From positions 1-22,328 of the forward strand of contig JABWAJ010000018.1 of NCBI GenBank assembly GCA_013361075.1: a stretch of 22,328 nucleotides of DNA, written 5' to 3'. The translations under genes and the position numbers were made by a program. The notes below the pieces were generated by a model. The model saw nothing but the letters and a program-made list of their open reading frames with translations. It searched no databases and was not told where the DNA came from. Each line of letters starts with the position of its first letter. Positions within the stretch are counted from its first letter, which is position 1. This document shows positions 14,761-22,328 of the stretch, piece by piece. Origin of the DNA: Saprospiraceae bacterium. GTDB taxonomy: Bacteria; Bacteroidota; Bacteroidia; Chitinophagales; Saprospiraceae.

Positions 14761-15774
14761 TCAGGACTTCACAAAACGACCAACGACCAGCCCTGCACTT
14801 CCCTGTACCTGCACCTGATAATGCCCCGGAGGCAGGTGCGCTACATCCAGTTCTTCAGTAAATTGCCCCGCAGGAATCATTTTCCGGAGCAATACCTGCC
14901 CCTGCATGTTTAACAGCAGCATTGATTTTTCGTCATCGTCCGATGCAGGCAGAAACACGTTTAAGTGGTTGATGGCCGGCGAAGGGTAAACGATCAATTT
15001 TGAATCATCTCCCCTGAATATCAATGCGATAATTTTATGGTATTCCACCCGTCCGTCAAAATCTACCTGCCTCAGGCGGTAATAGTTCACGCCGGGCAAC
15101 GGTTTTTCATCCAGCCATTCATAGTAATGGGAAACTTCAGAAGTACCCTGCCCCGGAATTCGGCCAATTTCCAGAAAATCTTTGCCATCCCGACTGCGTT
15201 CAACCGCCATGTAGTCGTTGTTGACCTCCGAAGCTGTTTGCCAGGATAAATGGATTTTTGTATCCACTATTTCTCCTGAAAAAGCAATGAGCTCAATCGG
15301 CAGCAATCCTGTTGAAGAAAACCCGCCCGAGGTATTTACATCAGAAAACGAAAAGTCAGCCAATCCGAACTGTCCGTTACAGGTTGCTACCTGCGTGCCT
15401 ATCACAATTCTCTTCAGGGCCGAACAGGGAGAGTCTGTGCTTACTGAGCCCCCATTTACAAAAGTCAGCATGGTGTTGGCAGGAAGCCGCCATATCCGAA
15501 CCCCCAATCCGGAAAAAGCAATGGTGCCTCCGTCAACAATAATTTGGGTAATTCCTGTCAAGCCGGAAATGTTGTAATTGGAAGTGTTAATCGTAAAAGT
15601 GCCGGTAATCGTAATGACTCCACTGGAACACCCCGGCAGGGTAAACGGATTGGATGAGGAATTCACATTGCCGGAAATGGTACAGTCAGCTTTTAGCATG
15701 GGCATGAAACCCACGAAAAGAATAGAGAAAAAAATGGCGCTGCGGAGTGCAGCCTTGTGTGTAGAAATTCTCAT
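14761..15774 (-). CDS. Secreted protein with T9SS type A C-terminal sorting domain
   Basis: 337 residues. The signal peptide is residues 1-30 (RSAIFFSILFVGFMPMLKA, cleavage before DC). The middle is rich in Ser, Thr, Gly and Ile in short beta-strand repeats (SGVITITGTFTINTSNYNISG), looking like a beta-helix or adhesin-like fold. From about 168 comes the segment LPIELIAFSGEIVDTKIHLSW followed by an Fn3-like module (WQTASEVNNDYMAVERSRDGKDF). The last 80 residues are a Por-type sorting domain: LIVYPSPAINHLNV, LLLNMQGQVL, DVAHLPPGHYQVQV and terminal VVGRFVKS. It is therefore exported across the outer membrane by the type IX system. It converges on the lactone oxidase with only 8 bp between, no terminator seen. 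Function unknown. Confidence 0.85.
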   Translation of the reverse strand: MRISTHKAALRSAIFFSILFVGFMPMLKADCTISGNVNSSSNPFTLPGCSSGVITITGTFTINTSNYNISGLTGITQIIVDGGTIAFSGLGVRIWRLPANTMLTFVNGGSVSTDSPCSALKRIVIGTQVATCNGQFGLADFSFSDVNTSGGFSSTGLLPIELIAFSGEIVDTKIHLSWQTASEVNNDYMAVERSRDGKDFLEIGRIPGQGTSEVSHYYEWLDEKPLPGVNYYRLRQVDFDGRVEYHKIIALIFRGDDSKLIVYPSPAINHLNVFLPASDDDEKSMLLLNMQGQVLLRKMIPAGQFTEELDVAHLPPGHYQVQVQGSAGLVVGRFVKS

Positions 15775-15854
15775 AGTACATTGGTTGTTAGTGGTATATC
15801 AATATTAACAATACAAGCTTAGGACATTGCCGATTACCGGGCCTCTTCCTGGCG

Positions 15855-15960
15855 GTAACAAGCATACAGAGTAGTCTCGCGCACAGGCGCAGACACAATA
15901 ATTTGTGGATTAACTGAATAAAAGCACCCGGAATAAACAATTTTACGGGTAAAATGCTTT
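15855..15960 (-). promoter_or_regulatory. Structured 5' leader core, copy C
   Basis: Upstream of the T9SS cargo gene. Stem-loop at 15921-15960: AAAGCA/TGCTTT plus CCCG/CGGG, with a 5-nt bulge and 15-nt loop. Then, 42 nt downstream on the minus strand, GCGCGAGAC (about 15874-15882) and GTTAC (15855-15859). Spacing from GTTAC to the GCGAGA block is 20, against 22 in copies A and B. GTTAC ends 81 nt before the ATG and the frame upstream has a stop, so the element cannot be coding here. Confidence 0.55.
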
Positions 15961-16002
15961 CTGAAATACAGTTTGCAAAAAGGAGAGTAAACAAATACCC
16001 CG

Positions 16003-16010
16003 CAAATATA
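16003..16010 (-). promoter_or_regulatory. Candidate -7 element for the T9SS cargo gene
   Basis: Minus-strand TATATTTG matches TAnnTTTG; no TTG at a suitable distance. It would give a leader of about 220 nt, similar to the two Fn3-like genes. The 301-bp divergent gap 15775-16075 otherwise holds the leader and the hisG promoter region. Confidence 0.4.
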
Positions 16011-16054
16011 ATGCAAACAAAAGAAAAAGGAAAGGGGGATGAGGTAACTGTAGG

Positions 16055-16062
16055 TATCTTCG
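16055..16062 (+). promoter_or_regulatory. Candidate -7 element for hisG
   Basis: TATCTTCG, one mismatch from TAnnTTTG, 13 nt before the ATG at 16076. No TTG at -33. No attenuator or His-rich leader peptide was seen upstream. Confidence 0.35.
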
Positions 16063-16075
16063 CCCGCAAATTTTA

Positions 16076-16942
16076 ATGACAATGGAACCAAGGTTAAAAA
16101 TAGCCATACAAAAATCAGGGCGCTTGCAGGAAGATTCCCTGCGACTGCTTCGTGAATGCGGCATCAAGGTAGACGATGGCAAAGACCAACTCCGTGCCCA
16201 GGCGCGCAACTTTCCTCTGGATTTACTCTATTTGCGCAACTCCGACATTCCGCAATACATAGAAGACGGGGTGGCACATGCCGGAATTTTAGGCGAAAAC
16301 ACGCACCTTGAAAAGCAAAAAGACATCCAGCCTGTTCTTTCTCTGGGGTTTGCAAAATGCAGGCTTTCAGTAGCGGTAGCCAAAACTACCGAATACTCCG
16401 GACTTCAATGGCTTCAGGGCAAACGCATCGCCACATCTTACCCCAATTCGCTTCAGGCCTTTTTGAAAAATCACGAGATCAAAGCTGAAATTCACGAAAT
16501 TTCGGGTTCAGTAGAAATTGCTCCCAATATTGGCCTTGCCGATGCCATTTGCGACCTCGTCAGCTCCGGCAGTACACTTTTCCAGAACGGACTGGAAGAA
16601 AAGGAAGTGGTACTGCACTCGGAAGCCAACCTTTATGCCAACAAACAACTGGATCCGGAATTAACCAATATATTGAGAAAACTGATTTTCCGGATACAAT
16701 CGGTACTCGAAGCACGTCAACACCGCTATTTGTTGATGAATGCACCCACCAATTGCGTGGAACGCATCACTCAAATTTTACCCGGCATGAAAAGTCCTAC
16801 CATCATGCCCCTTGCTGTAGAGGGCTGGTGCTCGATTCACACGGTCATTCCGGAAGCACGCTTTTGGGACATCATTGATGAACTAAAGGCGAGCGGAGCT
16901 CAGGGTATTTTGATCACACCCATTGAAAAAATGATTTTATGA
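16076..16942 (+). CDS. hisG: ATP phosphoribosyltransferase, long form (histidine biosynthesis step 1)
   Basis: 288 residues. HisG joins ATP and PRPP to give phosphoribosyl-ATP. N-terminal catalytic domain: LKIAIQKSGRLQEDSLRLLRECGI at 7-30, DIPQYIEDGVAHAGILGEN, and the PRPP-binding GLADAICDLVSSGSTL at about 151-166. The C-terminal 70 residues are the regulatory ACT-like domain of the long form (YLLMNAPTNCVERITQILPGMKSPTI, then a final strand GILITPIEKMIL), so the enzyme should be feedback-inhibited by histidine and not need HisZ. The stop overlaps hisD by ATGA, indicating translational coupling. The start follows the candidate -7 box closely. Confidence 0.95.
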   Translation: MTMEPRLKIAIQKSGRLQEDSLRLLRECGIKVDDGKDQLRAQARNFPLDLLYLRNSDIPQYIEDGVAHAGILGENTHLEKQKDIQPVLSLGFAKCRLSVAVAKTTEYSGLQWLQGKRIATSYPNSLQAFLKNHEIKAEIHEISGSVEIAPNIGLADAICDLVSSGSTLFQNGLEEKEVVLHSEANLYANKQLDPELTNILRKLIFRIQSVLEARQHRYLLMNAPTNCVERITQILPGMKSPTIMPLAVEGWCSIHTVIPEARFWDIIDELKASGAQGILITPIEKMIL

Positions 16943-18225
16943 ATTTGCACATTTTGCCCGAGAAAGCCGACTGGCCTGCTCTTATGCGCCGCCCTGCAAT
17001 GGATACGGCTGCTATGGAGACCGTTGTAAGCAATATTCTTCAAGCAGTAAAAACAGATGGCGATGAGGCCTTGAAGCGCTATACCCAACAATTTGACCAG
17101 GCAGAAATAGCCATACTTGCTGTGAGCGACCAAGAATTTCTGGCTGCCGAAACCGAGTTGGATAAAGACCTGAAAGCTGCGATACAATTGGCAAAAACCA
17201 ATATTGAGCGATTTCACCAACAACAAGCGGAAAGCGTTGTGGTGGTCGAAACCATGCCGGGTGTACGCTGCTGGCGAAAAAGTGTGCCCATCGAAAAAGT
17301 TGGATTGTATGTTCCGGGAGGCACAGCACCATTGTTTTCGACGGTTTTGATGCTGGGTATTCCGGCAACATTGGCCGGTTGCCATGAAATCGTTTTGTGT
17401 TCCCCTCCCCGTGCCGACGGCTCCATCCATCCTGCCATTCTGTACGCTGCAAATCTGGCTGGTATTCGCCGGGTATTCAAAACAGGTGGTGTTCAGGCCA
17501 TTGGAGCCATGGCTTATGGCACAGAAAGTATTCCGGCAGTATATAAAATATTTGGGCCGGGCAATCAATATGTCACTTGCGCCAAGCAGTTGGTACAGCG
17601 CAGCGGTATCAGCATTGATCTACCTGCAGGGCCTTCGGAGGTGCTGGTTTGTGCCGACCACACAGCACAACCGGAATTTGTTGCCGCAGATCTGCTGTCG
17701 CAAGCCGAACATGGCGCTGACAGCCAGGTTGTTCTGGTCGCGTTCGAAGAGTCGACGGTAAAACAGATACTGGATGCTGTTGAGCGACAATTGGAAACCT
17801 TGCCACGCCGCGACATTGCACAGGCAGCTATGGCCAATAGTGTGGCAGTTGTTTTGCCAACCCGTTCGGATGCAACTGATTTTATCAATGCTTACGCACC
17901 GGAACATTTGATCTTGTCGGTGGAAGATGCCGCAGCCTTTTCGGCGGGGATTGTCAACTCAGGCTCGGTTTTCCTCGGGAATTACACCCCGGAATCGGCT
18001 GGCGACTACGCTTCAGGTACCAACCACACCCTTCCTACCAATGGTTTCGCACGTACCTACAGCGGTGTTTCGCTGGATTCTTTTGTAAAAAAGATCACTT
18101 TTCAGGAAATTTCCCGTGAAGGGCTGGAATTGCTTGGTCCTGCCGTCATGTCCATGGCTGAAGCAGAGGCCTTGACGGGACATAGCCGCGCTGTAGGGAT
18201 TAGAATTGGCAAAACAACTTCATGA
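16939..18225 (+). CDS. hisD: Histidinol dehydrogenase (last two steps of histidine biosynthesis)
   Basis: 428 residues, normal length. HisD oxidises L-histidinol to L-histidine with two NAD+ and a zinc ion. Family marks: VGLYVPGGTAPLFSTVLMLGIPA, IFGPGNQYVTCAKQLV, IDLPAGPSEVLV, SQAEHGADSQ with the zinc/catalytic Glu-His near 257-258, YAPEHLIL, and NYTPESAGDYASGTNHTLPT near 347-366. All expected catalytic regions are intact. It overlaps hisG in front and the LysE-like gene behind, each by four bases. In many Bacteroidota hisC and hisB follow hisD; here they do not. Confidence 0.95.
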   Translation: MNLHILPEKADWPALMRRPAMDTAAMETVVSNILQAVKTDGDEALKRYTQQFDQAEIAILAVSDQEFLAAETELDKDLKAAIQLAKTNIERFHQQQAESVVVVETMPGVRCWRKSVPIEKVGLYVPGGTAPLFSTVLMLGIPATLAGCHEIVLCSPPRADGSIHPAILYAANLAGIRRVFKTGGVQAIGAMAYGTESIPAVYKIFGPGNQYVTCAKQLVQRSGISIDLPAGPSEVLVCADHTAQPEFVAADLLSQAEHGADSQVVLVAFEESTVKQILDAVERQLETLPRRDIAQAAMANSVAVVLPTRSDATDFINAYAPEHLILSVEDAAAFSAGIVNSGSVFLGNYTPESAGDYASGTNHTLPTNGFARTYSGVSLDSFVKKITFQEISREGLELLGPAVMSMAEAEALTGHSRAVGIRIGKTTS

Positions 18226-18845
18226 CCTCGCTTTTAGAAGGCATCAAAATCGGGCTGATGCTCAGCATTCTTGCAGGCCCTCTGCTCTTCGCATTATTGC
18301 AGGCGGGCATTGAGCGGGGAGTACGCGGAGGCTTCAGTGTAGCATTCGGCATCTGGATCAGCGACTGGTTGTTTATTGTAGCGTTGCTCTGGGGGTTTTC
18401 ATTTTTTAATGCCCTGAGCGTTCAGCCTGAATTTAGGTTCTGGATAACCCTGTTGGGTGCGTTTACGCTTGGAGGCAGCGGCGCAGGTATGTTGCTGTCT
18501 AAAGCAAATCCTGAGCAAAGCAACTTAATCATTTCCAGAAAAACCGACCTTCAATTGATCGTAAAAGGTTTCCTCATCAATACCATCAACCCTTTTACTG
18601 TCTTTTTCTGGATGGGCGCCATTGGGGCAATAGCCGTTCAAAAAAAATTTTCATACAGTGACCTGGGCATGCTTTGCCTGGGGATTATGCTCACCATTAT
18701 GTCGACCGATACGGCTAAAGTTTTATTTGCCAAAGCGATCAGGCATTTTTTAAATCATAAACACATCGTTTGGCTCCGGCGCATATCCGGACTTGTATTA
18801 CTGGGATTTGGTTTGTGGCTACTTGGGCAGGTTATTTTTTTTTAA
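18222..18845 (+). CDS. LysE/RhtB-type amino-acid exporter
   Basis: 207 residues, inner membrane, about six hydrophobic segments. The N-terminus LLEGIKIGLMLSILAGPLLFALLQAGIERGVRGGFSVAFGI is the characteristic LysE-family first half (GP..F.....G...G). INTINPFTVFFWMGAIG is the second conserved block (N.NP.....W). Homologs export amino acids or derivatives using the proton gradient. The ATGA overlap with hisD suggests co-expression with histidine synthesis, and export of histidine or an intermediate is a reasonable guess only. A hairpin sits over its stop codon. Confidence 0.85.
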   Translation: MTSLLEGIKIGLMLSILAGPLLFALLQAGIERGVRGGFSVAFGIWISDWLFIVALLWGFSFFNALSVQPEFRFWITLLGAFTLGGSGAGMLLSKANPEQSNLIISRKTDLQLIVKGFLINTINPFTVFFWMGAIGAIAVQKKFSYSDLGMLCLGIMLTIMSTDTAKVLFAKAIRHFLNHKHIVWLRRISGLVLLGFGLWLLGQVIFF

Positions 18846-18865
18846 TGCAACAGCGTTGCATTAAA
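18841..18865 (+). terminator. Hairpin at the end of the his-LysE operon
   Basis: Perfect 10-bp inverted repeat TTTAATGCAA (18841-18850) and TTGCATTAAA (18856-18865) around a CAGCG loop, covering the TAA stop. There is no T run after it on the plus strand, so termination strength is doubtful; 3'-end protection is another option. Confidence 0.45.
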
Positions 18866-18924
18866 GCAGCGAAACGCATTTGTGATTCGTCTTTAAGGAA
18901 TGTAACTTATATAAAAAACCAGTC

Positions 18925-19461
18925 ATGCCGGAAAAACACTACTTACTTGCCCTTGTGTGCAGTTTGCTGCTTTTGGGTTGCGAAAATTTTGCTTTGACCG
19001 AGATTCCGGAACAGACGCAAGGGCTGGCTCCCGTTTATTTGCCGCCTGATTGGCAGGACGTAAAAACCGAACCGGAAAAACCCATTCTGTCGCCCATTCA
19101 GTTGATCCGCCGCGAAGGCTATCTGCTTGTGCTGGATGACCGCAAAGGCGTCCATCTTATTGACCATACCCAGGCCAGTGTCCTGAAAAAAACAGGCTTT
19201 TTAAAAGTGCCCGGATGTAAAAAAATGGCGGTTCACAACGCTTACCTGTATGTCAATAACTTTCAGGATTTGCTCATTTTTGAAATTGGCGCAGGAGCTG
19301 TAATTACCTTGAAAAAGCGGCTTGAAAATGCTTTTAATGTCGATCCTGAGATTCTGTTTCCCTCACACCACAATGGCTATTTTGAATGTGTTGATCCCAA
19401 TCGCGGACAAGTGGTGGAATGGAAAGATACAATCCTGACAAATCCTCAATGCTGGCGATAA
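18925..19461 (+). CDS. LVIVD-type lipoprotein, first of a pair
   Basis: 178 residues. Lipobox LLLLGC puts the acylated Cys at about 19, so it is anchored in a membrane, probably facing the outer membrane or surface. The body follows the Bacteroidota LVIVD-repeat pattern: LSPIQLIRREGYLLVLDDRKGVHLIDHTQ, FLKVPGCKKMAVHNAYLYVNNFQDLLIFEI, and a closing NGYFECVDPNRGQVVEWKDTILTNPQCWR, which looks like a natural domain end. These repeats are thought to form a beta-propeller-like fold. It is shorter than the usual 300-450 residues. The next gene, 30 nt downstream, carries a matching second set, so the two may act as one unit. Function unknown. Confidence 0.75.
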   Translation: MPEKHYLLALVCSLLLLGCENFALTEIPEQTQGLAPVYLPPDWQDVKTEPEKPILSPIQLIRREGYLLVLDDRKGVHLIDHTQASVLKKTGFLKVPGCKKMAVHNAYLYVNNFQDLLIFEIGAGAVITLKKRLENAFNVDPEILFPSHHNGYFECVDPNRGQVVEWKDTILTNPQCWR

Positions 19462-19491
19462 AACCGCTATTAACAACCAAAAACACCGCTC

Positions 19492-20238
19492 ATGAAAAAG
19501 CTCGGTTTTTTACTCTTTGCTTATTTTCTGCTGGTTTTTTTCTCCTGCCCGGAAGATGATTTTTTGGATTCCGAGCTCATTGTAAGGCCTTCTTACGATT
19601 TTGATATCCACGCTGGCAAGCTTTATTTGGCCAATCCTTCCGAATTCCGTACGCTAAGTATGGACGACCCGCTGATGCCGACTGAAGTTGGCACAGTACC
19701 TTTAGAGAATACCATAGATGAGATTTTTGCAAGTTCCGGATTTGTCCTGATGAAAAGTGACTTCTCCAGCTTCGTGCTGCCCCTTGATCTTAACGGCATC
19801 CCAACAGGGATTGAACCAACCGCTTTTTTTCTTGGCTGTCAACCAACTGCGGCTAATGACTCCTTGTTTTTCGACATAGACAATAGCCTGATTGACTGCC
19901 TCAACCGAGGCACAGGTATAGAAAGCACCGTATTCGTGATTCCTAAGTCTAACCCACTTCCTCCTGAGAACAGGATTAGGAAAATACCGGTTGCTGATCC
20001 AAGAGATGTAGCAAACGAAGGAGATTTGCTTTTCGTGGCAGACGGGCTAAGCGGGCTGAAAGTATTTTCAATTGCAGACCTTGACGACATCCAACTCCTC
20101 TCGCACCTCAGCGATTTTGTAGCCACCCGGGTTCAGGTCAGTGAAAACCAACTTACGGTCATAAGCGAAAGCCGGCTTTTGGTTTATGACTATTCCAACC
20201 CTGCGGCGTTGCAGTTACTCGCTGAGATGTCGTTTTAA
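19492..20238 (+). CDS. LVIVD-type lipoprotein, second of a pair
   Basis: 248 residues. Signal peptide MKKLGFLLFAYFLLVFFSC with the lipid-bearing Cys at 19, followed by an acidic PEDDFLD stretch as often seen in surface-exposed lipoproteins of this phylum. Repeats are visible near the C-terminus: IPVADPRDVANEGDLLFVADGLSGLKVFSIADL, then ATRVQVSENQLTVISESRLLVYDYSNPAALQLLAEMSF. The last block corresponds to the closing repeat of longer LVIVD proteins. It follows the first lipoprotein by 30 nt and precedes the beta-barrel candidate by 58 nt, so the three are probably co-transcribed. Confidence 0.75.
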   Translation: MKKLGFLLFAYFLLVFFSCPEDDFLDSELIVRPSYDFDIHAGKLYLANPSEFRTLSMDDPLMPTEVGTVPLENTIDEIFASSGFVLMKSDFSSFVLPLDLNGIPTGIEPTAFFLGCQPTAANDSLFFDIDNSLIDCLNRGTGIESTVFVIPKSNPLPPENRIRKIPVADPRDVANEGDLLFVADGLSGLKVFSIADLDDIQLLSHLSDFVATRVQVSENQLTVISESRLLVYDYSNPAALQLLAEMSF

Positions 20239-20296
20239 CGCTCAGCTCCTGGTCGTGAAAATCTATACGATTTCAGCCCATTAAAATTTCCAAATC

Positions 20297-20971
20297 ATGC
20301 GCCACCGCTACCTTTTTTTTGCCATAACCTGGTGCATTCCCCTGGTATCAGGTGCACAACGCAGCGATAGTCTGGTAACCGCTCCCCGGCTGATGTTAAA
20401 AGCTTCGATTGCTGAATTGGCCGGGGCACAGTATTCTAAAATACATTTTTCGGCTGCCTTGCGGTTGTCGCCCCGACAATACATAGAAATAGGCGGGGGA
20501 AAACTCATGCCTTTTGCTATAGCTGCTCAACGAGTTGGATGGAATAGTTTTTCAGGTTATACGGTTGAAGCCGGATACAAGCTATACAACAGCCCCCTGC
20601 CCCGTCCCGGTTTCAAACCCGTATGGTGGTGGTCTGGAGGAGTTGCTTATCAGGAGTTACAGGGGAATATCGACGGAGATTTCAGCCGCCAGGATCAGTC
20701 TTATACACAACGATTGAGTTATGGCCTTAAAGACCAACGCGTTGGAGGTAAATTAAGTGGCGGTATTTTATTTTTCGCGGGCAAGCATATAACGATAGAT
20801 TGGGGGCTAGGCCTTTTTATTTTTGATCGGAAGTGGGCGTTCAGTGAATTGCCTCAAGACGTTCTGTTTCTCAAAAATGGTTCGCGGCATTGGCACTACA
20901 GTCCTCAACCAAACCATAAAACAGAAGCAAGGGTATCCATGATTCTAAAGCTTGGATGGGTATTTTATTAG
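20297..20971 (+). CDS. Probable outer-membrane beta-barrel protein
   Basis: 224 residues. Signal peptide about 1-20 (YLFFAITWCIPLVSGA, cleavage before QR). The mature part alternates hydrophobic and polar residues in strand-like runs (KIHFSAALRLSPRQYIEIGGG, YTVEAGYKLYNS, WWWSGGVAYQELQG, VGGKLSGGILFFAGKHITIDWGLGLFIF). It ends in VSMILKLGWVFY, an aromatic C-terminus as recognised by the BAM machinery. About 8 strands seem possible. Its place after two lipoproteins suggests a cell-envelope cluster. The family is not recognised and the role is unknown. Confidence 0.7.
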   Translation: MRHRYLFFAITWCIPLVSGAQRSDSLVTAPRLMLKASIAELAGAQYSKIHFSAALRLSPRQYIEIGGGKLMPFAIAAQRVGWNSFSGYTVEAGYKLYNSPLPRPGFKPVWWWSGGVAYQELQGNIDGDFSRQDQSYTQRLSYGLKDQRVGGKLSGGILFFAGKHITIDWGLGLFIFDRKWAFSELPQDVLFLKNGSRHWHYSPQPNHKTEARVSMILKLGWVFY

Positions 20972-21072
20972 CCAGTGTGCACAATTCTGCAAATCTGTTG
21001 GCCTTCCATTTCGTTTAAAAGCGCGATCATTGCACCAAAATTCTCATTAACATGCAAACGCCTGCATCAGCC

Positions 21073-21837
21073 ATGAAAATCATCAGCTATAACGTCAACG
21101 GCATTCGATCTGCCCTTTCCAAAGGCTTCACCGACTGGGTGCGCGCCAACGACTTCGACATCATTTGCCTTCAGGAAACCAAAGCGCAGGCCGGGCAATT
21201 TGACCCTCGCGAATTTGAAGAATTGGGCTACCATCACTATTGGTTTGACGCAGAAAAAAAAGGATACAGTGGCGTTGCGGTCCTGACCCGCATAAAACCA
21301 GATCAGGTGATTAAAGGCTGTGGCATGGAGGCTTACGACCGGGAAGGCCGCATCATCCGGTTAGATTTTGGCGACTGGACCCTGCTCAACTGCTATTTTC
21401 CTTCCGGTTCAAGCGGAGAAGATCGCCAGGCGTTTAAAATGGTTTTCCTGGATGAATTCTACAATTGGGTAGAGCAGTTAAAAAAAGAACGCCCCAAACT
21501 GATCATTGTAGGCGATTACAACATCGCGCATACTGAAAAGGACATTCACGACCCGGTGGGCAATAAAAAATCTTCCGGCTTTTTACCGGAAGAACGAGCC
21601 TGGATGACCAAGTGGTTCAACAGCGGATTCACCGATGCTTTCCGATACCTCAATCCGGATAAAATAGAATACAGCTGGTGGAGTTTTCGTTTCAATGCCC
21701 GATCCAACAACAAAGGATGGAGAATTGATTACCAATCAGTTACAGACAATTTGCGCGACCGCCTTCGCGCTTCAGATCACAAAATGGACGTTGTTCATTC
21801 AGATCATTGCGCAGTATTTCTGGAATTGGCAGATTAA
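21073..21837 (+). CDS. xth: Exodeoxyribonuclease III (AP endonuclease)
   Basis: 254 residues, normal family length. The enzyme cuts DNA at abasic sites and removes nucleotides 3' to 5' in base-excision repair. Catalytic features are all present: NVNGIRSA at 8-14, metal-binding Glu35 in LQETKAQ, Tyr in the YSGVAVLTR block, Asp148 and Asn150 in GDYNIAHTEKD, YSWWSFRFNARSNNKGWRIDY at 200-220, and the catalytic SDH (243-245). The ATG at 21073 places the protein start directly before MKIISYNVNGIRS, as in most homologs; an in-frame ATG at 21052 would add seven residues. Convergent with panC, 6 bp between stops. Confidence 0.95.
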   Translation: MKIISYNVNGIRSALSKGFTDWVRANDFDIICLQETKAQAGQFDPREFEELGYHHYWFDAEKKGYSGVAVLTRIKPDQVIKGCGMEAYDREGRIIRLDFGDWTLLNCYFPSGSSGEDRQAFKMVFLDEFYNWVEQLKKERPKLIIVGDYNIAHTEKDIHDPVGNKKSSGFLPEERAWMTKWFNSGFTDAFRYLNPDKIEYSWWSFRFNARSNNKGWRIDYQSVTDNLRDRLRASDHKMDVVHSDHCAVFLELAD

Positions 21838-21843
21838 GTTAAG

Positions 21844-22328
21844 CTAATTCATGGCCATGTTGTCTATCAACCTCACCCCTTCCAGCCAGGCTGCAACGCA
21901 CGCAAATACTTCTTTAGATTTAGTGATGGTACTTGCAGTTTGCAAGGTATCGGCATTGACAAGGTCAAAATATTCGGGGGTGAATCCGGCTTCAGCAAGA
22001 GCGATCATGGCCTCACGACTGATTTCGGCCGGCGAAACCCCTTTTGATGCCTTATTTTTGGCTGCAACCAGAGTTTTGTAAATCACCGGAGCCTGCCTGC
22101 GCGCTTCAGCAGAAAGACGCACATTGCGGGAACTCATTGCCAGACCGTCTTCTTCGCGCACGGTAGGCACAACAATCAATTGCACCGGAAACAGGATCGC
22201 CTTGATGAGGTGCCTCACGATAGCCACCTGCTGAAAGTCTTTTTGGCCCATATACAACTTATCAGGGCCTACAAGTTCAAGGAGCCGTTTCACAACCTGG
22301 GCCACCCCTTTGAAATGTCCGGGGCGAA
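21844..22328 (-). CDS. panC: Pantothenate synthetase, C-terminal part (runs off the window)
   Basis: About 161 residues, the end of PanC, which joins pantoate and beta-alanine using ATP to make pantothenate for coenzyme A. The frame stays open to the window end and begins with RPGHFKGVAQVVKRLLELV, the conserved GHF..GV..VV block. KLYMGQKDFQQVAIVRHL (the KDxQQ pocket) and GLAMSSRNVRLS (the MSSRN motif) follow. The N-terminal HIGH domain lies beyond 22328. The stop is at 21844. No oddities in the visible part. Confidence 0.93.
   Translation of the reverse strand, partial: RPGHFKGVAQVVKRLLELVGPDKLYMGQKDFQQVAIVRHLIKAILFPVQLIVVPTVREEDGLAMSSRNVRLSAEARRQAPVIYKTLVAAKNKASKGVSPAEISREAMIALAEAGFTPEYFDLVNADTLQTASTITKSKEVFACVAAWLEGVRLIDNMAMN

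Noticed and set aside
18841..18865. Hairpin considered as a regulatory site for the lipoprotein genes
   Set aside because: It overlaps the LysE stop codon and is more simply a 3'-end structure.

Overview
The window looks like chromosomal DNA of a Bacteroidota bacterium, most likely from the Saprospiria (Haliscomenobacter/Lewinella-like). This is an inference from several signals: promoters of the TTG-N17-23-TAnnTTTG type, almost no Shine-Dalgarno sites, a type IX secretion (T9SS) C-terminal sorting domain, LVIVD-type lipoproteins, and an effector-associated domain (EAD) protein. No rRNA, tRNA, CRISPR array, transposase or integrase was seen.

Left part (1-7.4 kb, accessory in character). Two paralogous small secreted fibronectin-III-like proteins (171-554 and 4939-5301, both minus) flank a nucleoside-phosphorylase/EAD protein (951-2468, minus), a small helix-turn-helix protein (2728-3087, minus) and a 481-residue protein of unknown function (3415-4860, plus). 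Beyond the second paralog lie an HTH protein with a degenerate PLD-like domain (5688-6626) and a GNAT acetyltransferase (6662-7303), probably one minus-strand operon.

Middle (7.4-16 kb). A 42-residue membrane peptide (7687-7815) precedes a 1042-residue UvrD-type helicase with a C-terminal PD-(D/E)XK nuclease domain. Then come an HMA-fold-like small protein translationally coupled to an MFS transporter (minus), divergent from a MarR-type regulator coupled to a sugar-lactone oxidase (plus). A T9SS cargo protein (14761-15774, minus) follows.

Right part (16-22.3 kb). hisG-hisD-LysE-type exporter form a tight run with ATGA overlaps. After it come two LVIVD-like lipoproteins, an outer-membrane beta-barrel candidate, exodeoxyribonuclease III, and the C-terminal part of panC, which runs off the window on the minus strand.

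The most unusual signal is a shared long 5' leader. The two small Fn3 genes and the T9SS cargo gene each have about 220-260 nt between a candidate promoter and the ATG. Each leader holds a stem-loop followed 36-43 nt later by GCGAGA and then, about 20 nt on, GTTAC. In the two Fn3 paralogs the stem shows compensatory change and the 9-nt loop keeps a self-complementary 6-mer. This is a candidate undescribed cis-regulatory RNA for exported proteins. The second is the orphan PNP-EAD protein, a plausible immune effector.
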